In this document: piece by piece, positions 1 to 7,778 of the stretch
Numbering within the stretch: position 1 is the first letter of the stretch
Layout of the letters: each line of letters opens with the position of its first letter
Source: Streptomyces sp. AW19M42
GTDB lineage: Bacteria > Actinomycetota > Actinomycetes > Streptomycetales > Streptomycetaceae
Direction of reading: 5' to 3'
DNA length: 51,875 nt
Assembly (NCBI GenBank): GCA_000470535.1
Contig: CBRG010000057.1
Location: 1 to 51,875 of the forward strand
Made by a program: the position numbers and the translations under genes
The notes under the pieces: model-generated
The model's database searches: none
Told to the model about the DNA's origin: nothing
Seen by the model: only the letters and a program-made list of their open reading frames with translations

Positions 1-47
1 CCCCGCCACTCCCGTACAACCGCGCATTCCGTTTGAAGGGATCCAGC

Positions 48-473
48 ATGGCTACCACGCGTCAGGCGCACACGGTCTGGGAAGGCAACCTGATCGAGGG
101 CAAGGGCGTCGTCACCCTCGATTCCTCGGGCATCGGGGAGTACCCGGTCTCCTGGCCGTCCCGCGCGGAGAAGGCGAACGGCAAGACCAGCCCGGAGGAG
201 CTCATCGCGGCGGCGCACTCCAGCTGCTTCTCGATGGCGCTGTCCAACGGTCTGGCCAAGGCCGGCACCCCGCCCACCCGGCTGAACACCCAGGCCGAGG
301 TCACCTTCCAGCCGGGCACCGGCATCACGGGCATCCACCTCAGCGTCGAGGGCGAGGTGCCCGGTCTCGACGAGGCGGGCTTCGTCAAGGCGGCCGAGGA
401 CGCGAAGGCGAACTGCCCGGTCAGCCAGGCGCTCACGGGCACGACGATCACGCTCAGCGCGTCGCTCGCCTGA
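48..473 (+). CDS. osmC: OsmC-family peroxiredoxin
   Basis: The 142-residue product matches the OsmC subfamily of thiol peroxidases, which reduce organic hydroperoxides in the cytoplasm. Two cysteines sit where the family needs them: C60 in the HSSCFSMAL stretch and C123 in ANCPVSQAL. The N-terminal TVWEGNL segment and the length are typical of OsmC rather than Ohr. ATG at 48 is preferred over an upstream in-frame TTG at 33 because a GAAGGG ribosome site lies 7 bases before it. It stands alone, with 138 bases before the next gene on the same strand. Family assignment is firm; the physiological peroxide is inferred. Confidence 0.93.
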   Translation: MATTRQAHTVWEGNLIEGKGVVTLDSSGIGEYPVSWPSRAEKANGKTSPEELIAAAHSSCFSMALSNGLAKAGTPPTRLNTQAEVTFQPGTGITGIHLSVEGEVPGLDEAGFVKAAEDAKANCPVSQALTGTTITLSASLA

Positions 474-519
474 CTTCCGCTCAGGGGCCGCCGAAGGCCG
501 TTGAGGTGACGGGACACTG

Positions 520-613
520 ATGAGGCAGGTGACCCGCATGGTTCCCGCGCGGCGTTACGCGTGGTACACACGTGCGGGTCACTGCTCCTGTCCCCCACAG
601 GAAGTTGCCTCAT
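520..613 (+). promoter_or_regulatory. Nested inverted repeats in the leader of the PhoX-like gene
   Basis: ATGAGGCA at 520-527 is complementary to TGCCTCAT at 606-613, which contains the first two bases of the ATG at 612. Inside it, 529-540 pairs with 571-582 over 12 positions (GTGACCCGCA against TGCGGGTCAC plus two more, one of them a wobble). If transcription starts upstream of 520, the start codon and the bases beside the ribosome site would be in a stem. The repeats are seen; the regulatory role is inferred. Confidence 0.4.
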
Positions 614-1991
614 GTCATCCGCAGCAGCACAACAGCCCGCGACACGACGTCAGGTCCTGGCAGGCACCGGCGCCGCCGTAGCCACGGTCGCCTTCGCCGG
701 GGCGTTCACCGAACTCTTCGCGGGTACCGCCGCCGCCCACGGGCACGCCGGCTACGGCCCGCTGGTGCCCGACCCCGACGGACTGCTCGACCTGCCGAAG
801 GGTTTCCGCTACCGGGTGCTCTCCCGCGAGGGCGACCCGCTCCGCTCCGGCGAGGGGCCGGTCCCCAGCCACTGCGACGGCATGGCCGCGTTCGCCGGCC
901 GGCGCGGACACGTCCGGCTGGTGCGCAACCACGAGAACCGGGCTGACGCGGCGATCGCCGTCCCGGTCGTCGAGGGCCTCACCTACGACCCGATGGGCAA
1001 GGGCGGCTGCACGGCCCTTGAGCTCGACAGCGGCAGCCGCGTCCTCTCCGAGCGCGTCGCCATCGCCGGCACGGCCGTCAACTGCGCCGGCGGGCGCACC
1101 CCTTGGGACACCTGGCTGACCTGCGAGGAGACCGAGGACAAGGCCGGCACCAACGGCTACACCAAGGACCACGGCTACATCTTCGAGGTGGACGGCGCAG
1201 ACCCGCGCCGCACCGGAGCCGTGCCGCTGACCGCGATGGGCCGCTTCCAGCACGAGGCGATCGCGATCGATCCGCGGAGCGGCGTCGTGTACGAGACCGA
1301 GGACGCGTTCGAGAAGCCGTTCGGGCTCTTCTACCGCTTCCTGCCGGAGAAGCCGCTCGGCGGTACGGGCTCGCTCCGGGCCGGCGGGCAGCTGGAGGCC
1401 ATGCGGGTGCCGGGCGTCCCCGACCTCTCCGCGGTGCGGGAGACCGGGACGAGCTTCGAGGGGATCGAGTGGGTCCCCGTACCGGATCCACTGGCCGCAC
1501 AGACGCCCATCCGGTTCCAGGACTTCGGACCGAAGGGGATCACCCACGGCCAGAAGCTGGAGGGCTGCTACTGGGGCGGCACCTGCGTCTACTTCGTCTC
1601 CAGCTTCGCCCACAGTTCAGAGGGATCGGCCGCCGACCACTTCGGACAGGTGTGGCGGTACGAGCCGAAGCGACGCCGGCTGACCCTGGTCATCGTCTTC
1701 GGTCCGGATACGGACATCCAGCTGCCCGGCGAGTCCCCGGACAACATCTGCCTGGCCTCCGACGGCGGCCTGATGGTGTGCGAGGACGGCGGTGGCGTCC
1801 AGCACGTGTTCGGCCTGACCAGGCGCGGTGAGGTGTACGCGATGGCGCGCGGCCGGCAGAACATCGGAACGCCCGAGGAGCCGGAGTGGGGCGAGTTCGC
1901 CGGGGTCACGTTCGCCCCGGACCAGCGGACGATGTTCATGAACTGCTACACCCCCGGGACGACGTTCGCCGTGACGGGGCCGTGGCGCTGA
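612..1991 (+). CDS. PhoX-like (DUF839) Tat-exported protein, probable phosphatase
   Basis: The 459-residue protein begins with a twin-arginine signal: RRQVLAG with the arginines at residues 12-13, then a hydrophobic alanine-rich stretch ending near an AxA-type site around residue 40. The mature part resembles DUF839/PhoX proteins, calcium- and iron-dependent phosphatases folded in the cytoplasm before export. The stretches LVRNHENR, GGCTALEL, CAGGRTPWDTWLTCEET and GRFQHEAIAIDP are typical. ATG 612 follows an AGGAAG ribosome site. This branch is much shorter than classical PhoX (about 600-700 residues), so true phosphatase activity is inferred. The gene ends just before a strong hairpin. Confidence 0.85.
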   Translation: MSSAAAQQPATRRQVLAGTGAAVATVAFAGAFTELFAGTAAAHGHAGYGPLVPDPDGLLDLPKGFRYRVLSREGDPLRSGEGPVPSHCDGMAAFAGRRGHVRLVRNHENRADAAIAVPVVEGLTYDPMGKGGCTALELDSGSRVLSERVAIAGTAVNCAGGRTPWDTWLTCEETEDKAGTNGYTKDHGYIFEVDGADPRRTGAVPLTAMGRFQHEAIAIDPRSGVVYETEDAFEKPFGLFYRFLPEKPLGGTGSLRAGGQLEAMRVPGVPDLSAVRETGTSFEGIEWVPVPDPLAAQTPIRFQDFGPKGITHGQKLEGCYWGGTCVYFVSSFAHSSEGSAADHFGQVWRYEPKRRRLTLVIVFGPDTDIQLPGESPDNICLASDGGLMVCEDGGGVQHVFGLTRRGEVYAMARGRQNIGTPEEPEWGEFAGVTFAPDQRTMFMNCYTPGTTFAVTGPWR

Positions 1992-2003
1992 CCCGCTGAG
2001 TCA

Positions 2004-2041
2004 CCCCGGACGGCGGTGGCCCGGCCCACCGCCGTCCGGGG
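2004..2041 (+). terminator. Factor-independent-type terminator after the PhoX-like gene
   Basis: A 16-bp perfect stem (2004-2019 with 2026-2041) encloses a 6-base loop, 13 bases after the stop at 1991. It has no T tract, as is usual in Streptomyces. Confidence 0.75.
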
Positions 2042-2105
2042 GCCGCTTCGCGGCGCGGGGGCGCCACGGACGAGCCGGTGACGATTGATCAGTTATTTTC
2101 CGATA

Positions 2106-2999
2106 ATGACATCTTCTGTACGGAGAATGACCGCCTCGACCGTTCTGGGAGTGGTGCTCGGAAGCGCCCTCGCCGGCTGCGCGAGCATCTCGGGAAGCTC
2201 CCCCGGCGCCAGGCCCGCAGCCGCCCTGTCCGCCCCTTCGGACGCCTCCCCAAGCGCCCCGCCGAAAACCCCCTCAAGCGCTCCCCCGGCCCACGCGAAG
2301 CCGCCGAACATGGCGCCGGGGCCGGAAGGTCCGGCCCGCGTACTCGAACGGGGCCCGAAGAACGGCGACAAGGTCGTCGCGCTCACCTTCGACGCCGACA
2401 TGACGGCCGACGAAGGCCCCCGCGCGGCCGGGGGCGAGCACTTCGACAACCCGGGGCTGATCGCGCTGCTGCGCCGGCTGAAGGTGCCCGCGACGGTCTT
2501 CATGACCGGCCGCTGGGCCGAGGAGTACCCCTCGCAGGCCCGCTCCATCGGCACGGACCCGCTCTTCGAGATCGCCAACCACTCCTACAGCCACTACGCC
2601 TTCACGTCGCCCTGCTACGGGCTGCCGACGATGGGCTCCGACGGGATCGGCGGCGAGGTGGAGCGGGCGTTCGGCGCGATCAGGAAGACCGGCGCCCGCA
2701 ATGTGGTGCCGTACTTCCGCTTCCCCGGAGGCTGCTACGACGATGCCTCGCTGCGCGCGCTCGCGGCGGAGAAGGTGACGGCGGTGCAGTGGGACGTCGT
2801 CAGCGGCGACGCCTTCGCGACGGACGCGGACGCGGTGGCGGAGCAGGTACTCGCCGGCGTGAAGCCCGGTTCGCTGGTGGTCATGCACTGCACCCGCAGC
2901 GCGGCACCGGTCACCGACCGGGCGGTCGGCCAGGTGGTGCCGGAGCTGCGGAAGCGGGGATACCGCTTCGTGAAGGTGTCCGAGCTGATGGCCGGCTGA
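2106..2999 (+). CDS. Polysaccharide deacetylase lipoprotein (NodB domain)
   Basis: The 297-residue protein starts with two arginines, a hydrophobic core and the lipobox LAGC (Cys25), so it is likely anchored outside the membrane. A Pro/Ser/Ala linker follows to about residue 75. NodB homology motifs are complete: LTFDADM (motif 1), NHSYSH with the metal histidines (motif 2), FRFPGG (motif 3), QWDVVSGD (motif 4) and LVVMHC (motif 5). The family removes acetyl groups from cell-wall or chitin-type polysaccharides. The start is uncertain: TTG 2085, ATG 2106 and ATG 2127 are in frame and none has a well-spaced ribosome site. The AT-rich run just upstream could make this transcript leaderless. Confidence 0.88.
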   Translation: MTSSVRRMTASTVLGVVLGSALAGCASISGSSPGARPAAALSAPSDASPSAPPKTPSSAPPAHAKPPNMAPGPEGPARVLERGPKNGDKVVALTFDADMTADEGPRAAGGEHFDNPGLIALLRRLKVPATVFMTGRWAEEYPSQARSIGTDPLFEIANHSYSHYAFTSPCYGLPTMGSDGIGGEVERAFGAIRKTGARNVVPYFRFPGGCYDDASLRALAAEKVTAVQWDVVSGDAFATDADAVAEQVLAGVKPGSLVVMHCTRSAAPVTDRAVGQVVPELRKRGYRFVKVSELMAG

Positions 3000-3019
3000 G
3001 CCTCACCCGGGCCGACGCG

Positions 3020-3199
3020 TCAGCCCGAGCAGGCCGTGCGCTGGGCCTCCTGCCATTCGCAGACCGGGCAGAGGGTGGCCCCCCTCACCGACTCGGCGTA
3101 CTCGGTCGGCTTCCGGCACAGCACGCACTCCGCGAACGGCGGCCCGCGGTCCGGCTCGTCCACGCTCTCGTTCACATCGTCATGCGCGCTCCGGTCCAT
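3020..3199 (-). CDS. Small double-CxxC (zinc-ribbon-like) protein
   Basis: This 59-residue frame carries two knuckles, CVLC at 25-28 and CPVC at 44-47, separated by 15 residues, the layout of a small zinc ribbon. An acidic N-terminus precedes them. The codons have strongly GC-biased third positions. ATG lies 13 bases after the stop of the permease gene, so it is probably the last gene of the 5475-to-3020 run; no good ribosome site is visible, which would fit translational coupling. Function unknown: metal binding is an inference from the cysteine spacing. Confidence 0.72.
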   Translation of the reverse strand: MDRSAHDDVNESVDEPDRGPPFAECVLCRKPTEYAESVRGATLCPVCEWQEAQRTACSG

Positions 3200-3212
3200 G
3201 GCAGGAGCCTAC

Positions 3213-3884
3213 TCAGCCGCGTACGGAAGTGAGCTTGCAGGCGAGTGCGAGCGCCACCGCCGCGACGGCCGCGGCCCCGGCGAAGGGGAGCACCGGCACG
3301 TGGACGGTGCCGGTGAGCGAGCCGGTGACCAGCCCCGTCACCGCGTACTTCGCGGGCGATCCGCTGGTCACCAGGGCCAGCAGCGCGGCGAGCACGGTCG
3401 CGGCGAGGGACCAGCCGCGCCGGTGCAGCAGCGGACGGCTGCACAACGCCCCGACCGCCGCCCCCAGCAGGACGCAGCAGCCGGCCGCGAGCAGCCCGGC
3501 GAGCCCGGCGGGCGGCAGCGGGACCCTGACCGTGTGACGGGCGTCGGCCGGGTCGCTGATCAGCAGCACGGCGGCGGTGACGGCCGTGCCCAGCAGCCCG
3601 GCGCACCCCAGCGCCGCGAGCAGCGAAGCGAGATGGGCCCTCGGCTGCCCGCCGGCCGCCGCGGCGACGACGGTCCGGGCGGCGGGCGGTTCCTGGCCGA
3701 CGCAGATGCGCACGAGCCATGCGGTGACGGGCAGCAGCCCGGCCGCGGCGTAGCCGAGCGAGTCCAGCACGGGCTGCCCCGGGCGGATGCCGATGCCGAG
3801 GAAGGCCAGGTACAGGAGTACCGGCGCGAGCCAGCGCTGGGAGCGGAGCAGCAGGGCGGCCTGGTACCGGACGAGCGCGGTCAT
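3213..3884 (-). CDS. ABC transporter-associated integral membrane protein (permease)
   Basis: The 223-residue product is very hydrophobic, with about six predicted membrane segments and no long soluble domain. Its ATG overlaps the stop of the ATPase gene (ATGA), so the two are translationally coupled and very likely form one exporter or ABC-2-like complex. I recognise no substrate-specific motif. The size matches short ABC-2-type permeases that pair with one ATPase. Cargo is unknown; the upstream AIM24 gene is the only functional hint. Confidence 0.75.
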   Translation of the reverse strand: MTALVRYQAALLLRSQRWLAPVLLYLAFLGIGIRPGQPVLDSLGYAAAGLLPVTAWLVRICVGQEPPAARTVVAAAAGGQPRAHLASLLAALGCAGLLGTAVTAAVLLISDPADARHTVRVPLPPAGLAGLLAAGCCVLLGAAVGALCSRPLLHRRGWSLAATVLAALLALVTSGSPAKYAVTGLVTGSLTGTVHVPVLPFAGAAAVAAVALALACKLTSVRG

Positions 3885-4801
3885 GGCTCCTCGCCGGGGC
3901 AGGTGGAGTCGGCGGATGCCTGGGCCGGGGGCCGGGCGGTACCGGCGTCTTCGGGCAGCGGTGTGAGCCGGCGGACGTGCCAGGGCGGGCGGGCCGCGAG
4001 CAGGGCGCTCAGCAGCGCGTCGGAGTACGCGTCGGTGACCGTCAGCCGCAGCGCCCCGTCCTCGCACTCCGCCTGGCCGGGGTTCCCTGGCAGGCCTGCG
4101 GGGAGCGGGCTGCCCGGCGGGCCCACCGCGTCGATCCGTACCCGTGGCCCGGTGCTCGTCCCGGCCGGGGCGGGGGGTACCGCGACCAGCCCGCGCCCCT
4201 CGACGCGGAACGCGTGGCCGGCGGCGCCCGCGAGCCGGTGCGGGTCGTGGTCGACGAAGACGACGGTGGCCCCCGCGCCGACCCGCTCGGCGACGGCCCG
4301 GTCCAGTTCACCGCGGGCCGCGGTGTCCAGGCCGGTCCAGGCCTCGTCCAGCACCAGCAGCTCCGGCTCCGCGAGGAGCGCCTGCGCCACAGCCACCTTC
4401 TGACTCGTGCCCTTGGACAGCTCGGCCAGCGGCGTGCGGGCGTGGCCGGCCGCACCGAAGCGGGTCAGCCAGACCTCCGCGCGGGCCGCCGCCTCCGCCG
4501 TGCGCAGCCCGTGCACGCGGCCGAGGTGGACGAGGTATCCGGCGGCGGTGAAGGGCAGCGCCGCCGGGAACCGCTCGGGGACGTACGCCGTGCGCGGCCG
4601 GTCGCCGGAGATCCGGCCCTCGGTCGGGGCGTCGATGCCGGCGAGGAGCCGCAGCAGGGTGGACTTCCCGGTGCCGTTGGCCCCCTCGATCCGGACCAGG
4701 GCGCGCGCGGGCAGGGCGAGGTCGACCCCGCGCAGCACCCAGGGGCCCGCCAGTCCGTACCGGCGGCCCACTCCCCGCAGCCGCAGGATGTCCGTACTCA
4801 G
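3881..4801 (-). CDS. ABC transporter ATP-binding protein with C-terminal extension
   Basis: A single ABC ATPase domain occupies about residues 5-205: Walker A GANGTGKST (40-48), signature LSKGTSQK, Walker B LLVLDEAWTGLD and the switch histidine in VFVDHDP. The remaining ~100 residues form a Pro/Gly-rich linker and a small alpha/beta-like tail of unknown role. No ATG, or GTG early enough to keep the first strand, lies in frame. The best start is CTG at 4801, which overlaps the AIM24 stop (CTGA) and has GGAGAAGG ending 10 bases upstream; a GTG at about residue 11 would remove the first strand. The LSKGT-type signature is common in ABC-2 exporters. Confidence 0.85.
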   Translation of the reverse strand: MSTDILRLRGVGRRYGLAGPWVLRGVDLALPARALVRIEGANGTGKSTLLRLLAGIDAPTEGRISGDRPRTAYVPERFPAALPFTAAGYLVHLGRVHGLRTAEAAARAEVWLTRFGAAGHARTPLAELSKGTSQKVAVAQALLAEPELLVLDEAWTGLDTAARGELDRAVAERVGAGATVVFVDHDPHRLAGAAGHAFRVEGRGLVAVPPAPAGTSTGPRVRIDAVGPPGSPLPAGLPGNPGQAECEDGALRLTVTDAYSDALLSALLAARPPWHVRRLTPLPEDAGTARPPAQASADSTCPGEEP

Positions 4802-5475
4802 TTGGCGGACGCCTTCTCCGGCTTGACCTCGCTGGGCCGTACGATCACGAACCCCTCGCCGTCCAGACGCAGCTGGACGGCCTCGCCGGAACCGCCGCGC
4901 AGCATCGAGCCGACACTCTGCGAGCGGTGCAGCGAGGTGGCCAGGTGGGCGCTCCAGCCGACGACCGCGTCCGTGTCGACGCACACCGGCTGCTGCGGCG
5001 TGACGGGGATCACGATGGGGCTCCCCTCGCACATCAGGCCGAGCTTTCCGTACCCGGTGAAGACGCTGTTGAAGAGGCCGCCGCCGGTCATCCCGGCGCC
5101 CTTCACCGTCTTGATCTCGTAGCCGAGTGTGGAGTCGAAGCACAGGACGTTGCGGCCGTTGATGGTGAGGACGTCGCCCTGCTCCATCTCCACGATGAAG
5201 CAGTTGGCCGCCTCGTGCGCGAACCACGCCTCGCCCTGACCGCGCACCACCATCAGCGGCAGCCCCTCGCCCGTGACGGCACGCTTGAGCATGCCGCCGA
5301 GCCCCTGCCCCTTGCGTTCGAACTGGAGGTCGCCGCGGAAGGCGATCATCGCCCCCTGGCGTGCGTGCATCTCGCCACTGACCGCGTACTTGATCGATTT
5401 GGCGTTCTGCAGGGTCATTCCGGGGGCGGTTGCCTGCTCCGCCATGTGCTCGCTGGAGAATAGATCGCTCTTCAT
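4798..5475 (-). CDS. AIM24-family protein
   Basis: The 225-residue protein matches the AIM24 family: a beta-rich fold with repeated glycines, including KRAVTGEGLPLM, GEAWFAH, GYEIKTVKG and GLFNSVFTGYGKLGL. Family members occur widely in bacteria and, in yeast, in the mitochondrial inner membrane, but the biochemical role is undefined. ATG 5475 follows GAGGA with 8 bases spacing; an upstream ATG at 5484 is too close to its own purine run. It is the first gene of a four-gene run and its stop overlaps the start of the ATPase. No signal peptide is seen. Confidence 0.88.
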   Translation of the reverse strand: MKSDLFSSEHMAEQATAPGMTLQNAKSIKYAVSGEMHARQGAMIAFRGDLQFERKGQGLGGMLKRAVTGEGLPLMVVRGQGEAWFAHEAANCFIVEMEQGDVLTINGRNVLCFDSTLGYEIKTVKGAGMTGGGLFNSVFTGYGKLGLMCEGSPIVIPVTPQQPVCVDTDAVVGWSAHLATSLHRSQSVGSMLRGGSGEAVQLRLDGEGFVIVRPSEVKPEKASAN

Positions 5476-5546
5476 GCGGTGCATCCTCGCCCGGAGGGAT
5501 TCATTCCGCCAAGAGCCGGACTCCGGGCGGCTGGCAGACTGGACGG

Positions 5547-6314
5547 GTGAGCAGCAACGACACCCCCGTATCCGCGTCCGAGACCGCCGGCCTGCCTGCG
5601 GACAGCCCCTTCCGCCCCGAGCGGACGAACCGGGACGAAGCGCAGCAGTACGTACTCCCGCTGGTCGTCCATATCGAGAAGGCGGCTCCCCCGGCCCGCA
5701 CCGACGCCCTGCGCACGGCGGCCCGCGCGGTGCTGGTGATCCTCTCCGACGAGCGCTCCGTGGGCGAGGGCGAGTGGGCCCAGGCGATGCGGGACTGGCA
5801 GGACGCCCGGATCCGCAAGGTGGTGCGGCGGGCGCGCGGCGCGGAGTGGCGCAAGGCCTGCGCGCTGCCCGGGATCACGGTCACGGGCGAGAGCGCCGAG
5901 GTGCGGGTGTTCCCGCCGGTGCCGCTGGACGGCTGGCCCAAGGAGCTCGCCAAGCTCCAGGTCTCCGGGACGGAGCTGGACGACCCCGAGCCGCCCGCCG
6001 CGCCCGACCCCGCCGGGCCGGTCCTCTGGCTGAACCCGGAGCTCGACATGTCGGCGGGCAAGGAGATGGCGCAGGTCGGGCACGGGGCGCAGCTCGCCTG
6101 GTGGGACCTCGCCGAGCCGGAGCGCACCGCATGGCGCGAGGCGGGCTTCCCGCTGTCCGTCGCCACGGCAACCGCGGACCGCTGGCTGGAACTCACGGTG
6201 AGCGGGCTGCCGGTGGTGGAGGATGCCGGATTCACCGAGATCGCCCCCGGTAAGACCGTGGTGGCCGAGGGCGCCCACCGGGTCGGCTCCCTTCCGGCGC
6301 TGCCCCGGCCGTAA
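5547..6314 (+). CDS. Peptidyl-tRNA hydrolase-like protein (PTH2 domain)
   Basis: The C-terminal half of this 255-residue protein resembles PTH2: LNPELDMSAGKEMAQVGHGAQ corresponds to the lysine-rich catalytic segment preceding an Ala/Gln helix, followed by LSVATATADRWLEL and GLPVVEDAGFTEI. PTH2 enzymes release peptides from prematurely dropped peptidyl-tRNA. The N-terminal ~150 residues (GEGEWAQAMRDWQDARIRK) are an actinobacterial addition without an obvious domain. GTG 5547 is the first plausible start; its ribosome site is weak. It is transcribed divergently from the AIM24 gene, 71 bases away. This is not the housekeeping Pth1 fold, so a secondary or specialised role is likely. Confidence 0.7.
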   Translation: MSSNDTPVSASETAGLPADSPFRPERTNRDEAQQYVLPLVVHIEKAAPPARTDALRTAARAVLVILSDERSVGEGEWAQAMRDWQDARIRKVVRRARGAEWRKACALPGITVTGESAEVRVFPPVPLDGWPKELAKLQVSGTELDDPEPPAAPDPAGPVLWLNPELDMSAGKEMAQVGHGAQLAWWDLAEPERTAWREAGFPLSVATATADRWLELTVSGLPVVEDAGFTEIAPGKTVVAEGAHRVGSLPALPRP

Positions 6315-6466
6315 GCACCCGCCCGGATGCACCCGGGCCGCAGGCTCGCGCGGGGCTCGCGGGCTTCGGGAACCTCAAATCCAGCTCTGAACGTCCCTCT
6401 TCCCGGATTCACCGCAGTGTGCCGGGGCCATGACACCTGCACGGAGTGGAGCAGTAGGGGGACACC

Positions 6467-7777
6467 ATGAAGCTGGGTATCGGTATCGGCTGGCGGCCGG
6501 AGATCGCCGACGAGGTGGAGGCGCTGCCGGGGATCGACTGGGTGGAGGCGGTCGCGGAGAACCTCTGCGCCGACCATCTGCCCGCCTCCCTGACGCGGTT
6601 GCGGGAGCGCGGCGTCACCGTGGTGCCGCACGGGGTCTCGCTCGGGCTCGGCGGGGCCGACCGCCCGGACCCCGGCCGGCTCACCGCCCTCGCGGAGCGG
6701 GCCGCGCTGCTGGGCACGCCGCTGGTGAGCGAGCACATCGCGTTCGTACGGGCGGGCGGACCGCGCACCGCGTCCCCCGTGCTGGAGGCGGGGCACCTGC
6801 TGCCCGTGCCGCGCACCTGGGCCGCGCTGGACGTGCTGTGCGAGAACGTGCGGATCGCGCAGGACTCGCTGCCGGTGCCGCTGGCCCTGGAGAACATCGC
6901 GGCGCTGATCTCCTGGCCGGACGAGGAGCTGACCGAGGGCCAGTTCCTGGCCGAGCTGGTCGAGCGCACGGGGGTCCGGCTGCTCATCGACGTGGCCAAC
7001 CTGCACACCAACCACGTGAACCGGGGCGAGGACCCGGCCACGGCCCTGGACGAGCTGCCGGTGGAGGCCATCGCGTACGTGCATGTGGCGGGCGGCGTCG
7101 AGAAGGACGGCGTCTGGCACGACACGCACGCCCACCCGGTCACCGCACCGGTCCTCGACGTCCTGGCCGAGCTGCGCTCCCGGGTCAGCCCGCCCGGGGT
7201 CCTGCTGGAGCGCGACGACGACTTCCCGCCGGCCGCCGAGCTGGCGGGCGAGCTGGACGCGATCCGGGCCACGCTCGACGCGGGCCGGGGCGAAGTGCCC
7301 CGGACACGGTCCGCCGAGCCGTCGACCCTCCCGGCCCCGGCCCCGGTGAGCGGGTCCCCCGGCCTTGACGCCGTCCGTGACCGGGTCGCGGTGGCGCAGG
7401 TCTCGCTGCTCTGCGCCCTGGTCGCCGGCGCCCCCGTACCGGAGGGCTTCGACCACCGGCGGCTCGGGGTGCAGAGCCGGGCGCTGGCCGCCAAGCGTGC
7501 CGATGTCGTCGCCAAGGTGGCACCCGAACTGCCGGAGATCCTGGGCCCTGACTACCGGGACGCGTTCCTCGCGTACGCCAAGGCCCGCCCGATGCCTGCC
7601 GGTTACCGGCGCGACGCGCTGGACTTCGCGGAGCAGCTGCTCATCGCGGGCCGCCCCGAGGACAACGCGGCCCGCCGTCGGCTGACGTACTGGTGGCAGG
7701 ACCGGGCCGCTCCACGCCCGCCCCGCCGCACCACCCGGCTGGCGCGGGCCGCCCGATCCGTACTCGCGGGGCGATGA
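6467..7777 (+). CDS. DUF692/MNIO-family metal-dependent oxidase with fused C-terminal domain
   Basis: Residues 1 to about 285 form a DUF692 TIM barrel of the multinuclear non-heme iron oxidase class (MbnB, TglH, ChrH), which modifies cysteine-containing peptides. Candidate metal ligands are present: H55 ([11 protein letters not shown]), H90 (LVSEHIAF), E142 (LALENI), D175 and H180 (DVANLHTN), H206 (YVHVAGG), H218/H221/H223 (WHDTHAHP) and a late [10 protein letters not shown] Pro-rich linker (about 285-300) leads to a helical domain to residue 436 ([25 protein letters not shown]). MNIO enzymes usually need a separate partner protein; the tail may be that partner, fused. ATG 6467 follows a GGGGGAC run. 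The next gene begins one base after its stop. Substrate not shown by sequence. Confidence 0.88.
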   Translation: MKLGIGIGWRPEIADEVEALPGIDWVEAVAENLCADHLPASLTRLRERGVTVVPHGVSLGLGGADRPDPGRLTALAERAALLGTPLVSEHIAFVRAGGPRTASPVLEAGHLLPVPRTWAALDVLCENVRIAQDSLPVPLALENIAALISWPDEELTEGQFLAELVERTGVRLLIDVANLHTNHVNRGEDPATALDELPVEAIAYVHVAGGVEKDGVWHDTHAHPVTAPVLDVLAELRSRVSPPGVLLERDDDFPPAAELAGELDAIRATLDAGRGEVPRTRSAEPSTLPAPAPVSGSPGLDAVRDRVAVAQVSLLCALVAGAPVPEGFDHRRLGVQSRALAAKRADVVAKVAPELPEILGPDYRDAFLAYAKARPMPAGYRRDALDFAEQLLIAGRPEDNAARRRLTYWWQDRAAPRPPRRTTRLARAARSVLAGR

Positions 7778-7778
7778 C

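Noticed and set aside
3916..4000. Repeated GC-rich motifs in the ATPase tail taken as regulatory
   Set aside because: They are within the C-terminal coding extension and explained by codon bias.
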